The notes beneath the pieces were generated by a model. That model saw nothing but the letters and a program-made list of their open reading frames with translations. It did not search any database and was not told the DNA's origin. DNA of 64,000 nt, from positions 186,001-250,000 of the forward strand of contig NZ_CADFGE010000010.1 in the NCBI RefSeq assembly GCF_902833645.1, given 5' to 3'. This DNA comes from Paraburkholderia fungorum. GTDB lineage: Bacteria; Pseudomonadota; Gammaproteobacteria; Burkholderiales; Burkholderiaceae. The translations under genes were made by a program, and so were the position numbers. Positions 7,972 to 16,787 of the stretch are shown one piece after another. How positions within the stretch are numbered: the first letter of the stretch is position 1; every line of letters starts with the position of its first letter.

Positions 7972-9786
7972 ATGGAAGCGAACAGGATCACCGCGCCCCG
8001 CCGGGGCTCCTTGCGAACGGTCATCGACCGGTTTCGCGCGCTCGGCCGACGCGCCTACGGCAAGCCGGAGCCACGCGCAAGCCGCACGGCGCAACTGGAA
8101 CAGGTGGTCGGCGCCGTCGACCTGCTGGCGCACATCGACGAAGAACTGCGCTTCCTCTACGTTTCCGACGCCAGCCTGCGCTTCATCGGCTATCACCGGG
8201 AATACCTCGAGACCATCACGCTGCACGATCTCGTGGCGCCCGCCGACGTGGCGCGCCTCGACGCGCTGCTGACGCGCGCCACGGCCACGGGGAACGTCGA
8301 GAAAACCACGCTCGGCCTGATCAAGTCGCTGACCTATCCGATCACGGTCGAGCTGCGGGTGGTGCGCAGCAACCACGACGGCATCGACGGCTACGCGATC
8401 GCCGGTTTCGACGTGTCCGCCTGGCGCGCCACCGAGGAGCGCCTGACCCAGGCATTGCACCTGGACCGCCTGACCAACCTGGCCAATCAGTCGGCGCTGA
8501 TCCCCGCGCTGCTCGACGCGCAACAGCAGGCCGACGCCCACGGCACACCGGCCGCCCTGCTGCTGCTCGACCTCGACGACTATCAGCGCGTGAACCGCGC
8601 GCTCGGCTACGATGCCGGCGACGAGATGCTGCGCGATACCGCGCGGCGCCTATTGAATATGACGAACCCGAACGAGACGGTGGCGCGAGTGGCCAGCGAC
8701 GAGTTCGCGATCCTCGTGAAGCCGGCCGCGAGCCGCACGGACGCGGCCGCCGCGGCCGAAGCGCTGGCGCGCCGCCTGTTGACCGCGATCCAGCAGCCGT
8801 ATGTCTTTAGCGGTCAGCAGGTGCATCTGTCGGCGAGCATCGGCATTGCACTCTACCCCGACGTGCGGCACGCCAACGACACCGCCGCGCACGACACGCA
8901 CCTGCTGCGCTGGGCCGACCATGCGCTGCTGCAGGCCAAGGCCGCCGGCGGCAACACGCTTGCCTTCTACGTACCGGACGACAATCCCGCCGACGCGGAG
9001 CGCCTGAAGCTGGAAGCCGACCTTTACGACGGCGTGCGCAACGGCGAGTTCTCGCTGCATTTCCAGCCGATCACGAGCAGCCGCACGCATGGCGTGGTCG
9101 GCGTCGAAGCGCTGATCCGCTGGCTGCACCCCGTGCACGGCCTGGTGCCGCCGTCGATGTTCATCCCGCTCGCGGAGTCGATCGGCCTGATCAACTTTCT
9201 CGGCAACTGGGTATTGAAGGTCGCCTGCATGCAGTTGATCCAGTGGGATGCACGCGGCATCAGCTTGCAATACGTGGCCGTCAACGTGTCGCCGCAACAG
9301 TTCCGCGATCCACGCTTCAAAGACGCCGTGCGCGAAGCGATCGAGCTGACGGGCATCGATCCGCGCCGGCTCGTGTTCGAGATCACCGAAAGCCTGCTGA
9401 TGCATGACCCTGCTCACGCCAAGGGTTTGCTCGAAGAATTGACGGCGATGGGCATCCGCTTTGCAGTCGACGACTTCGGTACCGGCTATTCGAGTCTGGC
9501 TTACCTGCAACGATTCCCCTTGGCCAAACTCAAGATCGACAGGAGTTTTGTCGAGAATCTGCTAACCTCCCGGAACGATCAGGCAATCGTTAGCGCGGTC
9601 GTCGGACTCGCACAGACACTCGATCTCGAACTGGTCGCCGAGGGCGTCGAAACGGAAGCCCAGCGCGCGCTGCTCACCGAGATGGGTTGCGACCACATAC
9701 AGGGGTGGCTCGTGTGCAAGGCGTTGCCGTCCGACGAGCTCGCGCAGCGATTCGAAACGCGCACGCTGCACCTGCACACCGCATAG
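7972..9786 (+). CDS. PAS-GGDEF-EAL protein, predicted c-di-GMP phosphodiesterase
   Basis: This is a 604-residue soluble protein. A PAS-like sensor (about residues 40-160) precedes a GGDEF domain (about 170-335) and an EAL domain (about 345-595). The cyclase active site reads VASDEFAIL, with ASDEF in place of GGDEF, so diguanylate cyclase activity is probably lost. The EAL domain is intact: GVEALIRW, VNVSPQQF, FEITES, VDDFGTGYSSLAYLQ, LKIDRSFV, VAEGVETEAQ and HIQGWLVCK. It should therefore hydrolyse c-di-GMP, perhaps with GTP binding by the degenerate GGDEF as an allosteric input, as is known for other proteins of this type. I chose ATG 7972; a TTG 15 bp upstream is in frame. It is followed 67 bp later by an HDOD gene in the same direction. 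Confidence 0.9.
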   Translation: MEANRITAPRRGSLRTVIDRFRALGRRAYGKPEPRASRTAQLEQVVGAVDLLAHIDEELRFLYVSDASLRFIGYHREYLETITLHDLVAPADVARLDALLTRATATGNVEKTTLGLIKSLTYPITVELRVVRSNHDGIDGYAIAGFDVSAWRATEERLTQALHLDRLTNLANQSALIPALLDAQQQADAHGTPAALLLLDLDDYQRVNRALGYDAGDEMLRDTARRLLNMTNPNETVARVASDEFAILVKPAASRTDAAAAAEALARRLLTAIQQPYVFSGQQVHLSASIGIALYPDVRHANDTAAHDTHLLRWADHALLQAKAAGGNTLAFYVPDDNPADAERLKLEADLYDGVRNGEFSLHFQPITSSRTHGVVGVEALIRWLHPVHGLVPPSMFIPLAESIGLINFLGNWVLKVACMQLIQWDARGISLQYVAVNVSPQQFRDPRFKDAVREAIELTGIDPRRLVFEITESLLMHDPAHAKGLLEELTAMGIRFAVDDFGTGYSSLAYLQRFPLAKLKIDRSFVENLLTSRNDQAIVSAVVGLAQTLDLELVAEGVETEAQRALLTEMGCDHIQGWLVCKALPSDELAQRFETRTLHLHTA

Positions 9787-9853
9787 CGATGCAGACAGCA
9801 CGCGTGTGCAGCGCAAGATGCCGGCCTGATGCCGGCGTGGCATTCTTTGGAAC

Positions 9854-11335
9854 ATGTATGGCTTTTGCGGGACTCACATGGTAAAGGCGGCGGTGCTCGA
9901 CCGGCTCTGGACGCGAATGAGCGAGCGCGGCGATTTCCCCATGCTGTCGCAGTCGTTGCGCACCACCATGGCGGCGATGAACAACGACGACCTCGACTTC
10001 ACCGGCCTCGTGCAGGTCGTCTTGTCGGACTTCGCCCTGACGCAAAAAGTGCTGCGGCTCGCCAACTCGGCCATGTACATGGCGTTCGGCGGCAACATCA
10101 CCACCGTGTCGCGCGCCCTGATGGTGCTCGGCATGGACGCGGTCGGCCATCTGGTGGTCGGCCTGAAAATCGTCGATCACTTTCATCACAGCGCGCCACG
10201 CCGCATCGACGCGAAACTCGAATTGAACCGCACGCTGCTGTCGGGCTGCGTCGCGCGCAAGCTGACCGAGCGCGGCGATCTGCGCGCCGGCGAGGAAGCC
10301 GTGGTCTGCACGCTGATGCGCCAGATCGGCAAGCTGCTGGTGGTGTTCTATCTCGACGCGGAGTGGGATCAGATCCGCCGCCATATCGACGACGGCGCAC
10401 TCGAAGCCGATGCCTGCGTGCTGGTGCTCGGCGTCACGTTCGAGGAAATCGGCGCCGAAGCCGCGGTGCGCTGGCGCCTGCCCGACATGATCCGCTCCGG
10501 CATGGGCGAGTTCGACCCGCTGGATGTCGAACAGCCGCGCCAGGTGCAGTGGCTGCGCGCCATCACCAACTATTCGACGGCGGTCGCCGACGTGCTGACC
10601 CAGCAGAACATGCCGGACTGGGAGCGCGAAGAACGCATCGCCGAACTGGCGCGGCAATACAGCTACGCACTGAATACCGATCCGGACGTGCTGCATCAGA
10701 TGAGCGTCGCGCTCGCCCGCGAAGAAGGCGGCGACGGCGTGATGCGCGAGATCGTGGAGTTGCGCGCCAATGCGGACGCGATCGCGCGCGAGGCGCTCGA
10801 TCCGCAAGCGCGCATCGCGGCGGGTGTGGGCGATCTGCGCGGCCTGCCCGACAGCAGCCCGCTCGCGCCGGCGCTGGCCCTGGCCGCGGAAACCGTGCTG
10901 GCGGCGCTCGGTTTTGCGCGCACTGTCGTGTTCGTCAAACACAGCAACGGTACGTTCAAGGCGCGCCTCGGGCTCGGTCCGAAGATCGACGCGGCGATGC
11001 CGAAGCTGTCGTTCAATACCGCGTTCGAGCCCGACGTGTTTCATCTGGCGATCGCCAACTCGGTGGGCATCTTCATCGAGAACGCGCGCGACCCGAAGAT
11101 GGTGGCGCGCTTACCCGAATGGTTCCGACGTTCGTTCGACGATGCCCGCGCCTTCGTACTCTTGCCGGTAGTCGACGAAACCGATCAGACAGTGGCGCTG
11201 CTTTACGGCGACTGGTCGCATGCTCACGAGCCTCGACGAATATCGCAGAAGGAAATGAGCGCGTTGAATGAGCTGGCGAGGGAGTTAGGACGTTTTTTCG
11301 GCCTGGGGCAGATGCAGGAAATGGAGACGATGTGA
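9854..11335 (+). CDS. HDOD domain protein with a C-terminal GAF-like region
   Basis: This is a 493-residue protein. Its N-terminal half (about residues 15-290) is an HDOD domain with DFPMLSQSLRTTM, LSDFALTQKVLRLANSAMY and TTVSRALMVLGMDAVGHL. The last 170 residues resemble a GAF-type sensor fold (FARTVVFVKHSNGTFKARLGLG ... AFVLLPVVDETDQTVALLYGDW). HDOD domains are HD-related but lack the HD metal dyad and serve in signalling rather than hydrolysis. It lies downstream of the GGDEF-EAL gene in the same direction and probably shares its message. An internal ATG at 9878 (MVKAAVLDRLW) may be the true start. Its 3' end converges on another EAL-HDOD gene, with a small hairpin (11344-11360) after the stop. 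Confidence 0.83.
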   Translation: MYGFCGTHMVKAAVLDRLWTRMSERGDFPMLSQSLRTTMAAMNNDDLDFTGLVQVVLSDFALTQKVLRLANSAMYMAFGGNITTVSRALMVLGMDAVGHLVVGLKIVDHFHHSAPRRIDAKLELNRTLLSGCVARKLTERGDLRAGEEAVVCTLMRQIGKLLVVFYLDAEWDQIRRHIDDGALEADACVLVLGVTFEEIGAEAAVRWRLPDMIRSGMGEFDPLDVEQPRQVQWLRAITNYSTAVADVLTQQNMPDWEREERIAELARQYSYALNTDPDVLHQMSVALAREEGGDGVMREIVELRANADAIAREALDPQARIAAGVGDLRGLPDSSPLAPALALAAETVLAALGFARTVVFVKHSNGTFKARLGLGPKIDAAMPKLSFNTAFEPDVFHLAIANSVGIFIENARDPKMVARLPEWFRRSFDDARAFVLLPVVDETDQTVALLYGDWSHAHEPRRISQKEMSALNELARELGRFFGLGQMQEMETM

Positions 11336-11464
11336 AGACGTGGCGTGATCGTTGATCACGGTGCTTCACTCTCACCGGTTTTGTATTTGCCCTACGTCGC
11401 GACGCTCAGATGTGGGAAGTGTAAAGGCCGGCATGCGCAGCATGCCAGTCTCTGAACTCAATCT

Positions 11465-12841
11465 TCAATCCTCGATCCGCTCCAGACCGTCGGCGCTGTG
11501 ATCCCCGACGCCGGCCCAGGCTCCGGACGCGAGACCAAGCACCGCGATCTCTTCCACCGTCAACGGTTGCAAACGCGCGCTCAAGGCTTCGAGCTCGTCC
11601 CACGCGCCGCGCTCGAGCGCTTCGACCGCGCTCAGCAACAAGCCCAGCACGCCCTGCCGATGCAGAATGCCCGCCTGGATCGGCCGCGACAGCGTCAACA
11701 CATTCAGCGTGCTTTCGAGCGAACCGCCGAACACCGCATCGACAAACGAAAACACGCCGGTCAGAAACGCCGCATCGGCTTCGTCGCGCCCGGCTTCGGG
11801 CAAGCGCTCGATCGCCAGCTCCATGAACCGCGCACGGGTTGCCGCGAGTTGCAGCAGAGGATCGTCTTCCAACGCCACCTTGCGGCCGTCCGCATACAAC
11901 AGCAACTGGGTCCAGCGCGCGATCCGGTTCGTGCCGGTTGCGTTGATCGCTTCGCGCAGTGTCGTGACCTTGTGGCCAACTGCCAGTCCGCTCGAATTCG
12001 CCAGCTTCATCAGATGCATGACCAGCACCGGGTTCAACTTGAGTTCGGCTTCGAGTTGCGCGACGGTCGGGTCGCCCGACAGGAGCTGCAGCAAATTCAG
12101 CAAGGCATGGCGCGGTGCACTGACACGCCGCGTTGTCGAAGTCTGAGCCCGCGCGAAGAAGTAGCCCTGAAAACGGTCGAAACCCATACCGTGCGCGGCT
12201 TCAAAATCGGCTTGCAAATCGAGGCCCTGCGCGATCAGCAACTTGCCCGCCGATTTGAGCACGCTCGTCAATTTGGGCAACAGTGCCGGCGACGCGTGCG
12301 TGAAATCGATCTTCACGACTTCCGCGTAGGGCAGCAGTTTGGCAAATGTTTCATCGGGCTGCATCACTTCGTCGAGTACGAAGCGATAGCGCCGGCCGTG
12401 CAACTGGACAATGCGCGCAATCAGTTCATCGTCGACGTGCATGGACGGCGACAATTCAAACATGAAGCGCTCAGCGGGCAGGTGCAGAATCGAATCGTCG
12501 AACAGCATCTCGCGGCTTACATCCACGTAAGCTGGATGCCCGGTGAGCGCACTACGCACATTGCTGTGCAGCAGACCGCGCAGTACGGCGCGCGCCACGC
12601 GTTGCGCCGGCTCGGGCGCGCGGCCTGGCAAGCCATCGGCGGCCGCGGCCGGATCGGCGCCATGGGCCGCCGCCGCGTCGGGTTCGTCGGCCGCGGGCAG
12701 ATCCGGTGCGCGCACCTTGATTTCATAGCCGCACAGCATGCCGTCACGATTCAGAATCGGCTGCCGCGCGAAGCTGGCGTTCAATTGCGCATCGTCCGAA
12801 GCCCTCGCCTGCCTCGGATTCTCGATTGCGATGCTGGTCAT
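11465..12841 (-). CDS. EAL-HDOD signalling protein, second copy, degenerate EAL domain
   Basis: This 458-residue protein has the same layout as the one at 6340-7674 and is clearly a paralogue (FQGYFFARAQ, LEAELKLNPVLVMHLMKLANSSGL, LREAINATGTNRIARWTQLLLYADG). The EAL domain has lost nearly all catalytic positions: YEIKVR for EAL, YVDVS where Asn is expected, FVLDEV for DDF and AQGLDLQ for EGVE. Only the KIDF and QGY segments remain. It should not hydrolyse c-di-GMP. An Ala/Asp-rich, low-complexity stretch separates the first strand from the rest of the EAL fold. The start at 12841 follows a strong GGGGGAG site 4 bp away; an upstream in-frame ATG at 12901 lacks one. Confidence 0.85.
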   Translation of the reverse strand: MTSIAIENPRQARASDDAQLNASFARQPILNRDGMLCGYEIKVRAPDLPAADEPDAAAAHGADPAAAADGLPGRAPEPAQRVARAVLRGLLHSNVRSALTGHPAYVDVSREMLFDDSILHLPAERFMFELSPSMHVDDELIARIVQLHGRRYRFVLDEVMQPDETFAKLLPYAEVVKIDFTHASPALLPKLTSVLKSAGKLLIAQGLDLQADFEAAHGMGFDRFQGYFFARAQTSTTRRVSAPRHALLNLLQLLSGDPTVAQLEAELKLNPVLVMHLMKLANSSGLAVGHKVTTLREAINATGTNRIARWTQLLLYADGRKVALEDDPLLQLAATRARFMELAIERLPEAGRDEADAAFLTGVFSFVDAVFGGSLESTLNVLTLSRPIQAGILHRQGVLGLLLSAVEALERGAWDELEALSARLQPLTVEEIAVLGLASGAWAGVGDHSADGLERIED

Positions 12842-13139
12842 TCTGCTCCCCCGCAAAGCGCCGCCCCGGCGCTTACTGCTGTATTTTGGTTTTCGCTGCA
12901 CCCATTGCGCACATCCACAACCTGAAGCCCTTTGGGTACGCGGTACGCCCGGCGATTTTAGCGCAGGCCATCGCGCGCGGACATGTCAACGCCGCAATAT
13001 CTCGAAATAATTGGAAGTCATTGAGCGCCCGTCTCGCTGAAGGCCGGGGCAGAATCGACGATACTCTTGTGCAGTGCAAAAGCGTTCGATCACGTGCACC
13101 ACTTTGCCGCAGTCCCGCCTCTAACCACCAAGGAAAATC

Positions 13140-13898
13140 ATGGACGTCAAAAGCGTGCTGTCAAATGCCTTCGCGATGCCGATCACGAGCCCGGCATTTC
13201 CGATGGGGCCATATCGTTTCATCGACCGGGAATTCCTGATCATTACCTACCGTACCGATCCGGACAAACTGCGCGCCGTGGTGCCCGAACCGCTCGAGAT
13301 CGGCGAGCCGCTGGTGCATTACGAATTCATTCGCATGCCGGATTCGACCGGTTTTGGCGACTACACGGAAAGCGGTCAGGTGATCCCGGTGTCGTACAAC
13401 GGGGTGGCGGGCAGCTACACGCTGGCCATGTATCTGGACGACCACCCGCCGATCGCCGGTGGCCGCGAACTGTGGGGGTTTCCGAAGAAACTAGCCTCGC
13501 CGGTGCTCGAAGTGCACACCGACACACTCGTCGGCACGCTCGATTACGGCCCGGTGCGCATTGCCACCGGCACAATGGGCTACAAGCATCGGCAACTGGA
13601 TCTCGCGCAACAACAGAAACGCCTCGAAGCGCCGAACTTCCTGCTGAAGGTGATTCCGCACGTCGACGGCACACCGCGTATTTGCGAGCTGGTGCGCTAC
13701 TACCTGCAGGACATCACCCTGAAGGGTGCATGGACGGGTCCCGCGTCGCTCGAACTGGCGCCGCATGCGCTGGCGCCGGTCGCCGAATTGCCTGTCCTCG
13801 AAATCGTCGAGGCCCGGCATCTTCTGGCCGATCTGACGCTCGGACTCGGTGAGGTCGCGTTCGATTATCTCGATCAGCCGAAGGCTAACCTTCGCTGA
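13140..13898 (+). CDS. adc: Acetoacetate decarboxylase
   Basis: This 252-residue enzyme converts acetoacetate to acetone and carbon dioxide in the cytoplasm. The catalytic segment is GRELWGFPKKLASP, where Lys116-Lys117 match the adjacent lysines of the clostridial enzyme; one forms the Schiff base with substrate and the other lowers its pKa. The length and the N-terminal SPAFPMGPYRF agree with the family. The start has an AAGGAAA site directly upstream. It stands alone between the EAL-HDOD gene and a convergent binding-protein gene. In polyhydroxybutyrate-forming bacteria this enzyme is thought to drain acetoacetate, but nothing nearby fixes its role here. Confidence 0.93.
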   Translation: MDVKSVLSNAFAMPITSPAFPMGPYRFIDREFLIITYRTDPDKLRAVVPEPLEIGEPLVHYEFIRMPDSTGFGDYTESGQVIPVSYNGVAGSYTLAMYLDDHPPIAGGRELWGFPKKLASPVLEVHTDTLVGTLDYGPVRIATGTMGYKHRQLDLAQQQKRLEAPNFLLKVIPHVDGTPRICELVRYYLQDITLKGAWTGPASLELAPHALAPVAELPVLEIVEARHLLADLTLGLGEVAFDYLDQPKANLR

Positions 13899-13931
13899 CC
13901 GGCTGCGGCGCCACCGCATACGTGGCGCTCC

Positions 13932-13967
13932 AGATGCAAACGGCCGCATCAGCGGCCGTTTGCATCT
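13932..13967. terminator. Long perfect stem-loop between convergent genes
   Basis: A 16-bp perfect inverted repeat (AGATGCAAACGGCCGC at 13932-13947 and its complement at 13952-13967) encloses a 4-base loop. It lies between the ends of the acetoacetate decarboxylase gene and the convergent binding-protein gene. It probably ends transcription from both sides. There is no long T run on either strand, so it is not a textbook Rho-independent terminator. Confidence 0.6.
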
Positions 13968-14010
13968 CATGTGTGCATCTTATTCACTCAGTTCGCTCGA
14001 TTCACACGCT

Positions 14011-14805
14011 TTACTTCAACACCACCTTCACATCGAAGTACTTGGCGGCGAAGCGGTCGATCGTGCCGTCGGCCTTCAGTTCCTTGAGCGCCTGGTTCAA
14101 CGCGTCCTTCAACGCCTTGTCGCCCTTGCGGATGCCGAAGCCCACACCCGCGCCGAGCAGCTTCTCATCGGTGACGGGCGGGCCGGCGAATTCGAAGCCC
14201 GCGCCTTGCGGCTTCTTCAGGAAGCCCTTCGAGGCCGCTTCCGCGTCCTGGAACGCGGCGTCCAGACGACCCGATGCGAGGTCGGCGTAAATCTGATCCT
14301 GCGTCTGATACGGCACGACGTCGACACCCGCCGGCGCCCAGCGCGCCTTCGCGTAGGCTTCCTGAATCGTGCCTTGCAGTACGCCGACGTGCTTGCCCTT
14401 GAGCGAGGCCGGCGTAGGCAGCAGACCGCTGCCCTTCTTCGCGATCATCTGATTCGGGATCGTGTAGATCGGATCGGTGAAATCGATGGCCTGACGGCGC
14501 TGTTCCGTGATCGTCATGTCCGAGTTGATCGCGTTGAACTTGCGCGCTTCCAGTGCCGGAATCAGGCCGTCAAACGAATTCTCGACCCATACGCATTTCG
14601 CCTTCAGCTTTGCGCAGACAGCATTGCCGACGTCGATATCGAAACCTTGCAACTCGCCCGACGGCGACTTCGATTCGAACGGCGCATACGACGCCTCGAC
14701 ACCGAAGCGCACTTCCTTGATATCCGCCGCGGATGCGACGCCTGCCGTTACCGTTGCCGTCGCGAACAGCGCGAGCGCGGCCATGTTTCGCCAATTGATC
14801 TTCAT
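14011..14805 (-). CDS. Periplasmic amino-acid-binding protein (arginine/ornithine/lysine type)
   Basis: This 264-residue solute-binding protein belongs to the polar amino acid family (HisJ/ArgT/AotJ). A Sec signal peptide (MKINWRN... ending GVASA) is followed by the typical mature start VRFGVEASYAPFESKSPSGELQGFDIDVG, the ligand-binding segment NSDMTITEQRRQAIDFTDPIY and DAAFQDAEAA in the hinge region. AGAGGAAC upstream of the ATG at 14805 sets the start. A matching transporter (ATPase and two permeases) lies at 25252-27543 without its own binding protein, so this gene is probably the missing aotJ/hisJ component, although it is more than 10 kb away. Ligand choice among arginine, ornithine, lysine and histidine is not certain. 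Confidence 0.88.
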   Translation of the reverse strand: MKINWRNMAALALFATATVTAGVASAADIKEVRFGVEASYAPFESKSPSGELQGFDIDVGNAVCAKLKAKCVWVENSFDGLIPALEARKFNAINSDMTITEQRRQAIDFTDPIYTIPNQMIAKKGSGLLPTPASLKGKHVGVLQGTIQEAYAKARWAPAGVDVVPYQTQDQIYADLASGRLDAAFQDAEAASKGFLKKPQGAGFEFAGPPVTDEKLLGAGVGFGIRKGDKALKDALNQALKELKADGTIDRFAAKYFDVKVVLK

Positions 14806-15024
14806 TACGGGTGTTCCTCTACGGTATTGAATAAGACGAAGCCGAATCCGGGCCAGCATGATTGCCGCGCCAAAAATACGATTCAAACTCCAGCGGCCGC
14901 TGTGGTGCAGCGCAACAGCCGCGCGGGCGGGATTGTACAGGCTTCCCAATGCACGCCTGGCAGGCGCTTGGGCCCGCGCCTCGTTTGACGGAAGCGTCAT
15001 GCCGCGCGTAAAGGCGCAATTACG

Positions 15025-15040
15025 TGTCGCGTTCAGGCAA
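15025..15040 (+). promoter_or_regulatory. Possible ArgR half-site (TGTCGC-N8-AA)
   Basis: TGTCGC, eight bases and AA match the half-site described for the AraC-type ArgR of Pseudomonas. It lies about 220 bp upstream of the binding-protein start at 14805, on the opposite strand. One or two chance matches are expected in 64 kb, so this is only suggestive. Confidence 0.25.
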
Positions 15041-15062
15041 AAAAATACCCTTGCGCACGCGC

Positions 15063-15971
15063 TCAGCGCGCCCCGTCGCCGGCAACGAAATCGTCTTCGA
15101 GCCGCCGCGAAAGATGCGTGTAGACCGCCGCGACATGCGGCAGATGACGCGATTCAGGATGCGCGAGCACCCAGACCTGCGATTCGGCTTCGTCGAGCGG
15201 CGGCGTCAGTTGTACGAGATCGTCCCGGTCGCGGGCGAGAAAGGTCGGGAAGATGCCGACGCCAAAGCCGCGCACCACCATCTCGAACACCGCCATCACG
15301 CTATTGGTCTTGTAACGCGGTTCGACCGCGGGGCAATGACGCTTGCGCCACAGGATCGATGGATGATCGCCGAGCGAGCCGTCGGGGGTCACCCAGTCGC
15401 AGCGCGACAGCGCATCGGCGTCGCTTGCGTGAATGCCGCTCGCCTTCGCGGCGAACACCGCGATACGCAGCGGGCCGACATGTTTGCCCACCAGATGATC
15501 CGGTGCGCGCCGGGTGGCGCGCACGGCAATGTCCGCGTCGCGTTTGGTCAGGCTCGCGAGACTGTTGGTGGCCGTCAACTCGAATGACAACGCCGGATGC
15601 AGTGCCGCGAAATCGAGCAATGCGGGCAGCACGAGGCCATAGAGCACGGTGTCGGTAGTCGTGACGTGAACACTGCCGGACACGCGGTCGCTGCTCGCCT
15701 GCACGGTCGAGCGCGCCGCCGCCAGTTCGCTTTCGATGCGTTCGGCATGGCGCGCCAGTTGCGCGCCAAGCGGTGTCGCGCGATAGCCGCTGCGCGAACG
15801 CTCGAACAAACGCTGACCCAGTCCGCGTTCAATCCGTTGCACGGAGCGAAAAATCGTCGACGCATCGATGCCCAGACGCAGCGCGGCTTCCGCCAGCGTG
15901 CCGGCGCGCACCAGGGCAAGGATGGTCTGGGTATCTGCCGAGGTCAGTTCGTATTGCGTTTTTGCACGCAT
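15063..15971 (-). CDS. LysR-family transcriptional regulator
   Basis: This 302-residue regulator has an N-terminal winged helix-turn-helix (LVRAGTLAEAALRLGIDASTIFRSVQRIERGLG) followed by the LysR effector-binding domain, with the usual LPALLDFAALHPALSFEL start. It is transcribed away from the glutathione S-transferase gene, with 126 bp between the two starts. This is the classical arrangement in which a LysR protein controls the divergent gene and itself. The recognition helix contains STIFRSVQRIE rather than the common SxVSxxIxxLE, which suggests an unusual operator. The effector is unknown. Met78 of the longer frame is chosen because the upstream part reads into the divergent promoter region. 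Confidence 0.85.
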   Translation of the reverse strand: MRAKTQYELTSADTQTILALVRAGTLAEAALRLGIDASTIFRSVQRIERGLGQRLFERSRSGYRATPLGAQLARHAERIESELAAARSTVQASSDRVSGSVHVTTTDTVLYGLVLPALLDFAALHPALSFELTATNSLASLTKRDADIAVRATRRAPDHLVGKHVGPLRIAVFAAKASGIHASDADALSRCDWVTPDGSLGDHPSILWRKRHCPAVEPRYKTNSVMAVFEMVVRGFGVGIFPTFLARDRDDLVQLTPPLDEAESQVWVLAHPESRHLPHVAAVYTHLSRRLEDDFVAGDGAR

Positions 15972-16097
15972 GGTTTGGCAAGCCGCCTGTTTATTCTGAA
16001 TGCGATCCGCGCTACTTTTACCACATCGACTTGTCGGCCGACGAGCCTTGCCACCGGCGCCTGCCGGCACTTCACTCTCGTTTTTAGCGGTGACACC

Positions 16098-16718
16098 ATG
16101 AAACTCTACTATTCGCCGGGCGCCTGCTCGCTGGCCGTTCACATTGCATTGCGCGAAGCCGGGCTCGATTTCGAAACGGTCAAGGTCAACCTGCAAACGC
16201 ACAAGCTCGCAAACGGCGACGATTACTACGCGATCTCGCCGCGCGGCTATGTGCCCCTCGTCGAATTCGCCGACGGCTCACGCCACACCGAAGGCGCGGC
16301 GCTGCTGCAGCACATTGCCGATCTCGCGCCGGAGCGTGGTCTATTGCCGGCCGCGGGCTCGCCGCAACGGCTCGCGGCAGTCGCATGGCTCACCTATATC
16401 AGCACGGAATTGCACAAGACGTTCAGCCCGTGGCTATGGCATCAGGAGACCGCCGATTCGACCAAGGCCGAATGCCGCGGGAAGCTCGCCACCCGCTTCG
16501 ATGAACTCGAGCGCGTGCTTACCGAACGCGATTATCTGAACGGACAGTACTCGGTTGCCGACGCGTACGCGTTCACAGTGCTGAGCTGGGCGCGGATGCT
16601 CTCCATCGATCTGGGCGCGTATCCGCATCTGAACGCCTATCTGGCGCGCGTCGCAGCGCGGCCGAAAGTGCGTGAAGCGATGGTGGCGGAAGGTTTGATG
16701 AAGGCGGACGCGGCTTAA
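16098..16718 (+). CDS. gst: Glutathione S-transferase
   Basis: This 206-residue cytosolic enzyme conjugates glutathione to electrophiles. The N-terminal thioredoxin-like domain starts MKLYYSPGACSLAVHIALRE, the SPGACSLA motif of bacterial beta-class enzymes. RGYVPLVEFADG is the glutathione-binding segment with the cis-Pro, and HTEGAALLQHIADLAP follows. The helical C-terminal domain carries the N-capping motif YSVADAYAFTVLSW. It is divergent from a LysR gene that probably controls it. Substrate is unknown. Confidence 0.92.
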   Translation: MKLYYSPGACSLAVHIALREAGLDFETVKVNLQTHKLANGDDYYAISPRGYVPLVEFADGSRHTEGAALLQHIADLAPERGLLPAAGSPQRLAAVAWLTYISTELHKTFSPWLWHQETADSTKAECRGKLATRFDELERVLTERDYLNGQYSVADAYAFTVLSWARMLSIDLGAYPHLNAYLARVAARPKVREAMVAEGLMKADAA

Positions 16719-16735
16719 GCGTGCCCTTGCGCATG

Positions 16736-16776
16736 GGATGAAACGTTGCGCGCCTTCGGTGCGCAACGTTTCATCC
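16736..16776. terminator. Bidirectional stem-loop between gst and astE
   Basis: GGATGAAACGTTGCGC at 16736-16751 pairs with its exact complement at 16761-16776, and the loop contains CTTCGG. It sits between two convergent genes and can end transcription from both. No clear T tract follows on either strand. Confidence 0.55.
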
Positions 16777-16787
16777 ACGAAGCGCCG

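Noticed and set aside
9787..9853. Repeated GCCGGC between the GGDEF-EAL and HDOD genes as a terminator
   Set aside because: The copies are short, self-palindromic and lack a T run; a common message for both genes is more likely.
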